A DNA stretch of 64,000 bases from Singulisphaera acidiphila DSM 18658 (lineage in GTDB: Bacteria > Planctomycetota > Planctomycetia > Isosphaerales > Isosphaeraceae), in NCBI RefSeq assembly GCF_000242455.2, contig NC_019892.1, forward strand, positions 372,001-436,000. Reading direction: 5' to 3'. Under the pieces are notes generated by a model that made no database searches, had not been told where the DNA came from, and saw only the letters and a program-made list of their open reading frames with translations. How positions within the stretch are numbered: position 1 is the stretch's first letter; every line of letters begins with the position of its first letter. Made by a program: the position numbers and the translations under genes. Of this stretch, positions 56,292-64,000 are shown one piece after another.

Positions 56292-57122
56292 TCAACCCAA
56301 GTCAATATTCCTTCCGTCCCCGTTTATTCCCTGTTCTCGATCGAGTTCATCGGCGGATCGGAGATACGACTCGGCAAGCGCCGGATCCCCCTTCAAGTGC
56401 TGGAGTTTTCCAAATTCACGATAGGCGGGGGCGTATTGCGGATTGATGTCGAGAGCTCGCTGGAACGCGTTCGACGCTTCATCGAGCTGATTCGCCCGCG
56501 AAAGCACGACGCCTAAGCATGTATGTGCGTCATCATATTGATCGTCGAGCGCAATCGCCCTCCGGCAGGCCTCCACGGCTTTCTCGTGGAACCCCAGCAG
56601 TGAGTAGGCGAAGCCCTGCATTGTCAGTGCGTCTACTTGGTGATCGTTCAATTGAAGTGCCCGCTCGCAGCAAGAGATCGCATCCTCATGCCTTGATTGT
56701 TCCAGCAAAACCATCGCGAGGAAAACATAATGGTTTGCACTTTCGCCGAGTTCCAACCGACGTCGAAGGGCCACTTCGGCCTCGTCCCACCGCCCGAGGT
56801 CCATGAGGTCGCGCCCCAGGCACCCCCAGGCCGGCATGCACCGTTCGTCCAATTCAATTGCACGTCTAAAATAAGCGATAGCTTTTTCGTGCATGCGATG
56901 GTTTGAGTGTTCGTTGCCAATTATCCAGAAAATTGATGGATTCTGATTGTTGGATTTAATGACGGTGTGAAAGATGCGTCCGGCCGCGCCGATATCCCCC
57001 GCCCTACTGAGGCGAAGGGCCTCCTTCATCGCCAACGCCTCATCGTCCGACAGTTCGTCCACGGCCATCTCCCTCCACGCAAAGTCAGAATCTATTCCGG
57101 AAGCCCGTGGGGCGGGCGTCAT
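56292..57122 (-). CDS. TPR repeat protein
   Basis: The protein is 276 residues with about six tetratricopeptide units: NHRMHEKAIAYFRRAIELDE, LGRWDEAEVALRRRLELGES, QSRHEDAISCCERALQLNDH, LGFHEKAVEACRRAIALDDQ and ANQLDEASNAFQRALDINPQ. The motif spacing is 34 residues but, unlike the array at 39-41 kb, the units are well diverged. There is no signal peptide, so it is cytoplasmic. The start could be 57122 or 57068 (MAVDELSDDEALAM); GGAGGGAG is very close to the latter. The partner is unknown. Confidence 0.82.
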   Translation of the reverse strand: MTPAPRASGIDSDFAWREMAVDELSDDEALAMKEALRLSRAGDIGAAGRIFHTVIKSNNQNPSIFWIIGNEHSNHRMHEKAIAYFRRAIELDERCMPAWGCLGRDLMDLGRWDEAEVALRRRLELGESANHYVFLAMVLLEQSRHEDAISCCERALQLNDHQVDALTMQGFAYSLLGFHEKAVEACRRAIALDDQYDDAHTCLGVVLSRANQLDEASNAFQRALDINPQYAPAYREFGKLQHLKGDPALAESYLRSADELDREQGINGDGRNIDLG

Positions 57123-57747
57123 TGCAACAACTCAGGGCGTCCACCTTCTCTTAAGAGTATGGAACTGGGGCCGAGGTGGGTGTGCCGCCGTTCTGCCACT
57201 TGGCGGTCTCACCAGCCGTGGCTGGGGACGCGCCACCGGCTTGGTATCTCCCATCCCCATAACGAACCTCGCGTACACTTCCTCGACGCTCTCCGGCGGG
57301 AGTTGTCGGCGGGGTAACCAAGGCGGTGAGGTTGGCATCGGTGACTGAAACGGGACGGCCAGATGGAAAAGATGAAGTCAGCCTTCATGATTAATTATTT
57401 AAAATTAATAATTTAAAACCGTGGCTTGATCGAGGGAGGCCGATCGGAGCGTGGCGGCGTGGCCATGGTGTCGGGCTGTTTGCCCAAGATGAAAGCTGCC
57501 CGATACTTCATGAATTCTTCGTCCCCTTTTGAATTTTTCTGCCGGTGGCAAGGACGACGGCCTGCTCGGCCAAGGCGATGATTTTTCCCAGGGGATGGCG
57601 AAGTATTTTTTCGCTCGACTCGGGGTGTTCCATGAATGACGCAAGTGAATTATGCAAGAAACTAATAGGTCATCATTTCAAATCAGCTCCCCATGGCCAG
57701 CCCACCCGATTTCGGCCCAATTAGGGCGAATCTACCGGGAGAGGATC

Positions 57748-57777
57748 TTGCAATCACCCGTGGGGCACGCCTAGACT
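57748..57777 (+). promoter_or_regulatory. Possible promoter of the second RHS gene
   Basis: TTGCAA at 57748-57753 and TAGACT at 57772-57777 are 18 bp apart and about 200 bp upstream of the GTG start. This is a fair sigma-70-like pair in an otherwise GC-rich stretch. Confidence 0.35.
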
Positions 57778-57783
57778 CTGGCC

Positions 57784-57803
57784 GCGATGCGGAGCCGCAT
57801 CGC
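57784..57803 (+). promoter_or_regulatory. Perfect palindromic hairpin in the RHS leader
   Basis: GCGATGCGG-AG-CCGCATCGC is a 9-bp perfect inverted repeat with a 2-base loop, 7 bp downstream of the possible -10 box. It could be an operator for a dimeric repressor or a stable hairpin at the 5' end of the transcript. Confidence 0.45.
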
Positions 57804-57974
57804 TCGAAGGCCGTCCCGACAACGCAAGCCGGGATGGTCTCCTAAAAATATAGTTAACTCTCGAATATCTCCCTGGTCGACGATATTCGAAATCGAACAG
57901 GACCCCCGTGTCCCACTTCCGGGCCGCCTTTGCGCGCCGCCGGGGTGGGTTCCCCCCCACGCGAGGACTGCACT

Positions 57975-60900
57975 GTGCGCCGCCGCCGCCCCACTTCCCG
58001 CCATATTGACCGATCGCGCCATAGCCTCCCGCCCCTGATCCAGGCCTTGGAGGTCCGGCAACTCTTGACGGTGCCGACGGTAGACTACGGGGTCTACGAC
58101 GGCATTGCCACGGAAACCGGGTCGGGGGAGCCAGCCGACACCGCCGGCTTCTATTTTACGATCGTCAATGGAGAAGGCCCGGTAACGATCCATTACACCC
58201 TCTCCGGCGGTACGGCGACGGAGGGCTCCGACTACCAATCCATAGCACGCAGCGTCACCATTCCTGGCGGTTCAACTGTTGCGCATGTAGAGATTGTCCC
58301 GATCGATGACGTGTTGGACGAGGACGACGAGACCGTCGTGCTGTGGATCGAGCATCGCCCCAACGACTATTTCGTCCAACCGAGCGCCCCGAGCTTCTCT
58401 GTCACGATCCGCGACAACGATCCGTCGGGGCCGCAGACGGCGCAAGTCCGCATCGAGGCGACCGACCCCAAGGCGGCGGAGCCCGATAACACGACCCAGG
58501 CCAATCCGGACAAGGGCCGGTTCACGATCACGCGTACCGGCGACACCTCGAGCTCCCTGACCGTTGCGTATACCGTCGGCGGGACCGCGACGGCCGGCGC
58601 CGATTACGTCGCGCTGGCGGGCACCGTGACCATCCCGGTCGGGCAGAGTAGCGTCACGATCGACGTGACTCCCAAGCACGACACCGCGAAGGAGTTTGAC
58701 GAGACGGTCAAGGTGACCCTCGAGCCGCGGCCGAGCTATGGCTACACCATCGTCGGCGGCCCTGCGACGGTCCGCATCGCCGACAACGACGGCGACCGCG
58801 GCCGGCCTAAGACGGACAACAACCGCGACCGCGACAATGGGCCCATGAGCCCGCTTTCGCCCTACGACCAGCCGCCCATCAACATCGGTGCCCCCCCCTG
58901 TCCTGACCCTGGCATCGACTCGCAGACCGGGCAGATGAACTACTCTCCCTCGGGCAACGGCCAGCCCTTCTGCGAGGCCCCCCGACCGGGCTACTCGACC
59001 CACACCAATCCCCATCCGATCGTCACCGTCGAGTGGGCCCTGCCAGCCGATAGCCCCGTCCCCGACAAGATCGTGGCCACGCTCGACTTCGGCGGCATCG
59101 TCGGCACCCCGATCCACTACAGCACCGCCGGCCTGGTCCCCGGCCAGACCGTCCTCTTCGTGATGCAGGTTGACGCCTCAGCGCTGCCCACCGGCCGACA
59201 CGACTACGCGATCGACCTCCAGGCCTACTTTGGCTCAGAGATCTCGACCCATACGATCACCGGCGCGAGCGAGGTCTTCAACCGCATCGACAGCCCGTAC
59301 GGCAACCGGTGGTGGATCGGGGACCTCGATCGGATCGTGCCCGCGGCCGGCGGTGTGTCGCTGATCCGCGGCGACGCTACCGCCGGCTGGTTCGCGGATG
59401 ACGGGGCGGGTGGCTACATCACCCCGGACGGGAGCTCCTCGCGGCTGGCTCGCAGGGCGGGGGCGAGCGGATGGGTCCTGACGCACAAGGATGGCGGCCG
59501 TAGCGAATTCGCCGCCAACGGCCTCCTCACGGCGCGCGTCGATCGCAACGGTAACCAGACGACCTATGCCTACATCGACGGCGACGGCGACGGTCACGCC
59601 GAGGAGCTCGGGCAGGCCACGGATCCCTACGGCCGGATCGCCACCTACACCTATAGCGGCGGCCTGTTGCAGGCGATGCGCGACTACGCCGGCCGGGTGA
59701 CCACCTACAGCTACAACCCGGCCGGCCGGCTGGCGTCGATCACCCAGGTCGACCCCGACGGCGCCGGCCCACAGACCTCCTCGGTCACGACCTTTACCTA
59801 TGACAGCAACGGCCTGATGACCGGGATCCGCGATGCGACGGGCCGGGTGACCACGTTCACCTACGACCCGTTCTCGCTGAGGGTCCTCTCGATGGCCCGC
59901 CCCGGCCTCGGTGCGCAGCAGGTGACCCCGATCGCGATCCGGGGGCTCGTCGACCCCTCGACCGGTGTGGGCACCGCGGCCAACCCGGCGCCGATGGCAC
60001 TGCCCGGCGACGCCAAGGCCACCATCGTCGACGCCACCCAACGCACCACCACCATCACCACCGACCGCTTTGGCTACGTCACCGAGGAGGTCGATCCCCT
60101 GGGCAACGTCACCCGGTACGAGCGGGACGCCGTCGGCCGGGTCCTCAAGATCACCGGGCCGGACCCCGACGGGCTCGGCGGCCCCCTGACCTCGCCGGTG
60201 ACGACCTTCGCCTACGACAGCCGGGGCAACCTGACCGGCATGACCCTGCCGGACCTGTCCACCCGCGCCTGGACCTACGACCCGACGTTCAGCCAGCCGA
60301 CGAGCTACCGCGATGAGAACGGGCGGACCACGACCTACACGCTCGACAGCCGGGGCAACCGGCTCACCGAGACCGACCCGCTGGGCCGGGTGACGACCTC
60401 CAGCTACGACATCCGGGGCAACCTGACGAGCGTCACCCGGCCCGACCCCGACGGCGCCGGTCCGCTGGTGGCGCCGACGACGGGGTTCGCCTACGACAGC
60501 AAGGGGCGACTGACGACGATCACTTACCCGGGCGGGGCCACGCAGAAGTACGCCTATGACGCCGCCGACAACCTGATCAGGACCACCGACGAGGCGGGCC
60601 GCGTCACCTACTACTATTACGACTTGATGGGCCGTCAGACTGGCACCACTCAGGCGGACCCCGACAGTGCCGGCAAGGCTGACCGGGCCGTTTACCGGCC
60701 GAGCACCGGCCAGTGGTTGATCACCGCTTCCTCCGGCGCCCCCGCCTCCCCCATCGCCTACGGTGGGTCCAACGACCTGCCGGCGACGGCCGACTACGAC
60801 GGCGATGGCAAGCCCGACCTTGCCGTCTACCGGCCGAGCACCGGCCAATGGTTCATTGCCGGTCAAGCCCAGCCGATCTCCTACGGCGGGACCAACGACT

Positions 60901-63900
60901 TGCCGGCAGCGGCCGACTACGACGGTGACGGCAAGGCTGACCTCGCCGTCTACCGGCCGAGTACCGGCCAATGGTTCTTCGCCGGTCAAGCCCAGCCGAT
61001 TTCCTACGGCGGGCCCAACGACCGGCCTGCGGCGGCCGACTACAACGGCGACGGCAAGGCCGACCTCGCCACCTACCGGCCGAGCACCGGCCAATGGTTC
61101 TTCGCCGGCCAAGCCCAGCCGATCTCCTACGGCGGGTCCAACGACCGACCGGCGGCGGCCGACTACAACGGCGACGGCAAAGCCGACATCGCCACCTACC
61201 GGCCGAGCACTGGCGAATGGTTCATTGCCGGTCAAGCTCAGCCGATCGCCTTTGGCGGGACCAACGGCCTGCCTGCGGCGGCCGACTACAACGGCGACGG
61301 CAAGGCCGACCTCGCCGTCTACCGACAGAGCACCGGCCAATGGTTTATCGCCCCATTCTCCGGCGTTCCTACCTCCTTCGGCGAACCCAACGACCTGCCG
61401 GCGGCAGCCGACTACGATGGTGACGGCAAGGCTGACCTCGCCGTCTACCGGCCGAGCACCGGCCAATGGTTTATCGCCGGTCAAGCCCAGCCGATCTCCT
61501 TCGGCGGGCCCAACGGCCTGCCTGCGGCAGCCGACTACGATGGCGACGGCAAGGCCGACCTCGCCGTCTACCAGCCGAGTACTGGCCAATGGTTCATCTC
61601 CGGTCAAGCTCAGCCGGTCTCCTACGGCGGGTCCAACGACTGGCCTGCGGCGGCCGACTACAACGGTGACGGCAAGGCCGACCTCGCCACCTATCGGCCG
61701 AGCACCGGTGAATGGTTCCTCGCCGGTCAAGCCCAGCCGATCTCCATCGGCGGGTCCAACGACCTGCCTGCGGCCGGCAATTACTACGGCTTCGGGCAGG
61801 CCGCCCCGCGGTCCTTCGCCTCCTATGATGCCGCGGGCCGGCTGACGACCGAGACCGACCCGCTGGGTCGGGTCACCACCTATAACTACGACGCGACGGG
61901 ACGACTGGCGAGCGTCATGGCGCCCGACCCGGACGGTGCCGGCCCGCTCACCGCGCCGGTGACGACCTACGGTTACGACGCCGAGGACCGCCTGACTCGC
62001 CTCACCGACCCGCTGGGCCGGGTCACCACCTCCAACTACGACGCGGCCGGCCGGCTCGCGTCGGTGGTCGGTCCCGACCCGGACGGGGCCGGCCCGCTCA
62101 CTTCGCCGGTGACGGCCTACACCTACGACAACTTGGGCCGGCTGACATCCACGACCGACCCCCTCGGCCGGATCACCACCTTCGCCTACGACGTCCGCGA
62201 CCGACTGACGACGATCACCGCTCCCGATCCGGATGGCGCCGGTCCGCTGGCTTCGCCGGTGACGGCCTACGGCTATGACGCCGTCGGCCGGCCAACGACG
62301 ATCACCGACCCGCTGAACCGGGTGACCGTCTACGACTACGACGTGGCCGGTCAACTCACCAAGGTCACTCAGCCCGACCCGGACGGCGCCGGCCCGCTCA
62401 CCGCGCCGGTGACCAGGTTCACTTACGACAATCTGGGCCGTCTCGCGACGACCATTGACCCGCTGGGGCGGACGTCGACCTTCGCCTATGACCAGCGGGA
62501 TCGCCTGACGACGATCACGGCGCCCGACCCCGACGGGCTCGGGCCACTGACCTCGCCCGTGACCCGCTACGGCTATGACGTAGTCGGCAACCGTATCACG
62601 GTCACCGACCCGCTGAACAAGACCACCACCTCCACCTACGACGGTCTCAACCGCCTTGTCACGGTCACCGATCCGCGTTCTGGTCTGACTCGCTACGCCT
62701 ACGATGCGGTGAGCAACCTCACCGCCGTCACCGACCCGCTGGGCAAGACCACTACCTCCACCTACGATGGTCTCGACCGCCTCGTCATGGTCACCGATCC
62801 GCGTTCCGGTCTGACCCGCTACGGCTACGACGCGGTGAGCAACCTCACCGCTGTCACCGACCCGGTGGGCAATCGCACGACGTTCGCCTATGACGCTCTG
62901 GATCGCCTCACGGCGATCATCGACCCCCGCGGACTCGCCACGACTCTCGCCTACGACGCCGCCGACCAGCTCACCGGCGTCACCGATCGGCTCGGCCGCC
63001 GCACGGTCTACGCCTACGACGGCCTCGGCCGCCGCATCAGCGAACGCTGGCTCGATGGCGCCGGCAACACGCTGCGGACGTTCACTTCCACCTACGACGC
63101 CGCCAGCCAGCTCCTCGGGATCGCCGACCCCGACGCCACGCTGACGTTCGCTTACGACAACCTCGGCCGCCAGACGACGGCTTCTACCTCCGGCGTCGGC
63201 GTCGGCCAGCCCGGCCTCACCCTGACCTCCGGCTACGACGCCGTCGGCAACCGCACCCGGCTGGCCGACAACCTCGCCGGCGCCGGTTGGTCCGGCCCCG
63301 GGGTCACCAGCTTCACCTACGACGCTCTCGATCGCCTCACCACAATCGCCCGCTCGCTCGGGTCGCACGCGGGCCCCCAGGTCGGCTTCAGCTACGACGC
63401 CGGCAGCCGGCTGACCTCCCTCGCACGCACCCTCGGCGGCACGGGCACGGCCGTCAACACCAGCTTCGCCTACGACGCGCTCGACCGGCTCACTACCCTG
63501 ACCCACCAGGTCGCCGGTGGCGCGACCCTGGCCTCGTACACCTACGGTTACGACGCCGGCAGCCGGCTCACCGCCGAGACCAACGCCGAGGGGGCCGTCA
63601 CCTACACCTATGATGCCACCGGCCAGTTGACCGGGGTGGGCGGTGCGCGGTCCGAGGGCTACAGCTACGATCTCAATGGCAACCGGACCCTGCCGGGCTA
63701 CGCCACGGGCACGGGCAACCGCCTCGAACAGGCGCCCGGATTGACCCTGGTCTACGACGCCGAGGGGAACCTCACGTCCCGGACCGAGACGGCCAGCGGC
63801 ACCGTGACCACCTACGCCTACGACCACCGCAACCGGCTCACGGGGGTCACCCGCAAGAATGCCGGCGGCGTCGTCGTGATGCAGGCGACCTACACCTACG

Positions 63901-64000
63901 ACGCGTTCGACCGCCGCATCGGGATTGTCGTCGACGCCGACGGCGCCGGTGCCGGTGCCCCGGTGCGGTCCTGGACGGCCTACAACGGCGTCAACCCCTA
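57975..64000 (+). CDS. Giant RHS/YD-repeat protein with Calx-beta domains and FG-GAP-like insert, partial (C-terminus beyond right edge)
   Basis: The frame is open from a GTG at 57975 (GAGGA 8 bp upstream) to the window edge, 2008 codons. Near the N-terminus is LEVRQLL (25-31), the planctomycete export-type motif, after a highly basic start. Two Calx-beta domains follow (about 35-140, VTIHYTLSGGTATEGSDYQS; and about 160-275). A short Pro/Asp-rich linker and a beta domain lead to the RHS core, which starts near GNRWWIGDLDRIVPAAGG (about 440). YD repeats of the YDAAGRLTTETDPLG type fill most of the rest. Residues about 898-1275 are nine FG-GAP-like repeats instead. The RHS core closing segment and any toxin tip are not in the window. 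Confidence 0.9.
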   Translation, partial: MRRRRPTSRHIDRSRHSLPPLIQALEVRQLLTVPTVDYGVYDGIATETGSGEPADTAGFYFTIVNGEGPVTIHYTLSGGTATEGSDYQSIARSVTIPGGSTVAHVEIVPIDDVLDEDDETVVLWIEHRPNDYFVQPSAPSFSVTIRDNDPSGPQTAQVRIEATDPKAAEPDNTTQANPDKGRFTITRTGDTSSSLTVAYTVGGTATAGADYVALAGTVTIPVGQSSVTIDVTPKHDTAKEFDETVKVTLEPRPSYGYTIVGGPATVRIADNDGDRGRPKTDNNRDRDNGPMSPLSPYDQPPINIGAPPCPDPGIDSQTGQMNYSPSGNGQPFCEAPRPGYSTHTNPHPIVTVEWALPADSPVPDKIVATLDFGGIVGTPIHYSTAGLVPGQTVLFVMQVDASALPTGRHDYAIDLQAYFGSEISTHTITGASEVFNRIDSPYGNRWWIGDLDRIVPAAGGVSLIRGDATAGWFADDGAGGYITPDGSSSRLARRAGASGWVLTHKDGGRSEFAANGLLTARVDRNGNQTTYAYIDGDGDGHAEELGQATDPYGRIATYTYSGGLLQAMRDYAGRVTTYSYNPAGRLASITQVDPDGAGPQTSSVTTFTYDSNGLMTGIRDATGRVTTFTYDPFSLRVLSMARPGLGAQQVTPIAIRGLVDPSTGVGTAANPAPMALPGDAKATIVDATQRTTTITTDRFGYVTEEVDPLGNVTRYERDAVGRVLKITGPDPDGLGGPLTSPVTTFAYDSRGNLTGMTLPDLSTRAWTYDPTFSQPTSYRDENGRTTTYTLDSRGNRLTETDPLGRVTTSSYDIRGNLTSVTRPDPDGAGPLVAPTTGFAYDSKGRLTTITYPGGATQKYAYDAADNLIRTTDEAGRVTYYYYDLMGRQTGTTQADPDSAGKADRAVYRPSTGQWLITASSGAPASPIAYGGSNDLPATADYDGDGKPDLAVYRPSTGQWFIAGQAQPISYGGTNDLPAAADYDGDGKADLAVYRPSTGQWFFAGQAQPISYGGPNDRPAAADYNGDGKADLATYRPSTGQWFFAGQAQPISYGGSNDRPAAADYNGDGKADIATYRPSTGEWFIAGQAQPIAFGGTNGLPAAADYNGDGKADLAVYRQSTGQWFIAPFSGVPTSFGEPNDLPAAADYDGDGKADLAVYRPSTGQWFIAGQAQPISFGGPNGLPAAADYDGDGKADLAVYQPSTGQWFISGQAQPVSYGGSNDWPAAADYNGDGKADLATYRPSTGEWFLAGQAQPISIGGSNDLPAAGNYYGFGQAAPRSFASYDAAGRLTTETDPLGRVTTYNYDATGRLASVMAPDPDGAGPLTAPVTTYGYDAEDRLTRLTDPLGRVTTSNYDAAGRLASVVGPDPDGAGPLTSPVTAYTYDNLGRLTSTTDPLGRITTFAYDVRDRLTTITAPDPDGAGPLASPVTAYGYDAVGRPTTITDPLNRVTVYDYDVAGQLTKVTQPDPDGAGPLTAPVTRFTYDNLGRLATTIDPLGRTSTFAYDQRDRLTTITAPDPDGLGPLTSPVTRYGYDVVGNRITVTDPLNKTTTSTYDGLNRLVTVTDPRSGLTRYAYDAVSNLTAVTDPLGKTTTSTYDGLDRLVMVTDPRSGLTRYGYDAVSNLTAVTDPVGNRTTFAYDALDRLTAIIDPRGLATTLAYDAADQLTGVTDRLGRRTVYAYDGLGRRISERWLDGAGNTLRTFTSTYDAASQLLGIADPDATLTFAYDNLGRQTTASTSGVGVGQPGLTLTSGYDAVGNRTRLADNLAGAGWSGPGVTSFTYDALDRLTTIARSLGSHAGPQVGFSYDAGSRLTSLARTLGGTGTAVNTSFAYDALDRLTTLTHQVAGGATLASYTYGYDAGSRLTAETNAEGAVTYTYDATGQLTGVGGARSEGYSYDLNGNRTLPGYATGTGNRLEQAPGLTLVYDAEGNLTSRTETASGTVTTYAYDHRNRLTGVTRKNAGGVVVMQATYTYDAFDRRIGIVVDADGAGAGAPVRSWTAYNGVNP
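60671..61800 (+). repeat. Nine 123-bp FG-GAP/VCBS-like repeats inside the RHS core
   Basis: The units are about 41 residues (123 bp; units 1 and 6 have small insertions) with the consensus GKADLAVYRPSTGQWFIAGQ then AQPISYGGxNDLPAAADYDG. Each has a DYDGDGKAD loop, a likely calcium site. The array starts straight after a YD unit (GTTQADPD) and ends straight before another (SYDAAGRLTTETDPLG). It looks like an inserted domain that has replaced part of the YD array. The nucleotide identity between units is high, so the array is probably recent or kept uniform by recombination. Confidence 0.9.

Larger units (their letters stand above)
57123..57974. other. Intergenic region upstream of the second RHS gene
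   Basis: About 850 bp, AT-rich around 57390-57420. It holds a promoter-like pair and a hairpin upstream of the RHS start (separate entries). Minus-strand frames such as 57338-57132 and 57644-57405 have no features and are not called. Confidence 0.4.

Noticed and set aside
60671..61800. Possible CRISPR array, because of regular short repeats
   Set aside because: The repeat period is 123 bp with no variable spacers, and the whole array is an in-frame protein repeat.
59235..63827. Open frame of 1530 codons on the minus strand opposite the right-hand RHS gene
   Set aside because: It is Gly/Val/Arg-rich low-complexity sequence created by the codon pattern of the YD repeats on the plus strand, which has the recognisable domains and a start with ribosome binding site.

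Overview
The window looks like planctomycete chromosome, most likely from the Isosphaeraceae (Singulisphaera/Paludisphaera-like). That placement is inferred from gene content and not from a marker gene. The signs are high GC, DUF1559 proteins with a GFTLIEL prepilin-type N-terminus, large secreted proteins with the planctomycete LExRxLL-type N-terminal motif, a PEP-CTERM protein, a DUF1573 protein, and a Gram-negative LPS locus. No rRNA, tRNA or CRISPR array was seen.

Layout. (1) 1-3878, minus: the 5' part of a giant RHS/YD-repeat protein that runs off the left edge. (2) 4.2-16.9 kb: a decayed accessory region. It holds a MarR-type regulator pseudogene split by an IS701-family element, frameshifted membrane-protein remnants, a glucosaminidase joined to a DUF1559 remnant, a DUF1573 gene split by an ISAs1-family element, and a DUF1559 + Cys-rich secreted protein pair. 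(3) 16.9-25.9 kb, plus: a complete chemotaxis operon, cheW-mcp-cheR-cheA-cheC-cheD-cheY-cheB. (4) 25.9-32.1 kb: a second mobile and decayed region with a duplicated block carrying an XRE-type gene, an ISH3-like element that itself carries a 145-bp IS66-type MITE, a RAYT-like remnant with an inverted repeat, a second DUF1559 + small secreted protein pair, and IS5 and redoxin fragments. (5) 32.4-46.7 kb: mostly intact genes. These are a DUF6065 protein, a UPF0173 hydrolase, a left-handed beta-helix protein, two GT4 glycosyltransferases, hypoxanthine phosphoribosyltransferase, a 17-unit TPR protein, a PEP-CTERM protein, an ECF sigma/anti-sigma/secreted protein operon and a LacD-type aldolase. (6) 46.9-52.4 kb, minus: kdsD-kdsC followed by a giant (1274 aa) LptC/OstA-like protein, the same order as kdsD-kdsC-lptC in enterobacteria. 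(7) 53.3-57.1 kb: a secreted alpha/alpha-barrel glycosidase-like protein and a TPR protein. (8) 57975-64000, plus: the 5' part of a second giant RHS protein, with Calx-beta domains at the N-terminus and nine FG-GAP-like repeats inserted among its YD repeats.

The chemotaxis genes form a full signalling and adaptation set around a soluble receptor. The Kdo genes and the LptC/OstA-like gene probably make and export LPS. The most interesting structures are the nested mobile elements, with precise target-site duplications that allow the ancestral genes to be reconstructed: an IS66-type MITE cutting off the catalytic Glu of an ISH3-like transposase, and two IS elements each splitting a host gene. 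The two RHS proteins and the unusually large LptC/OstA-like protein also stand out.
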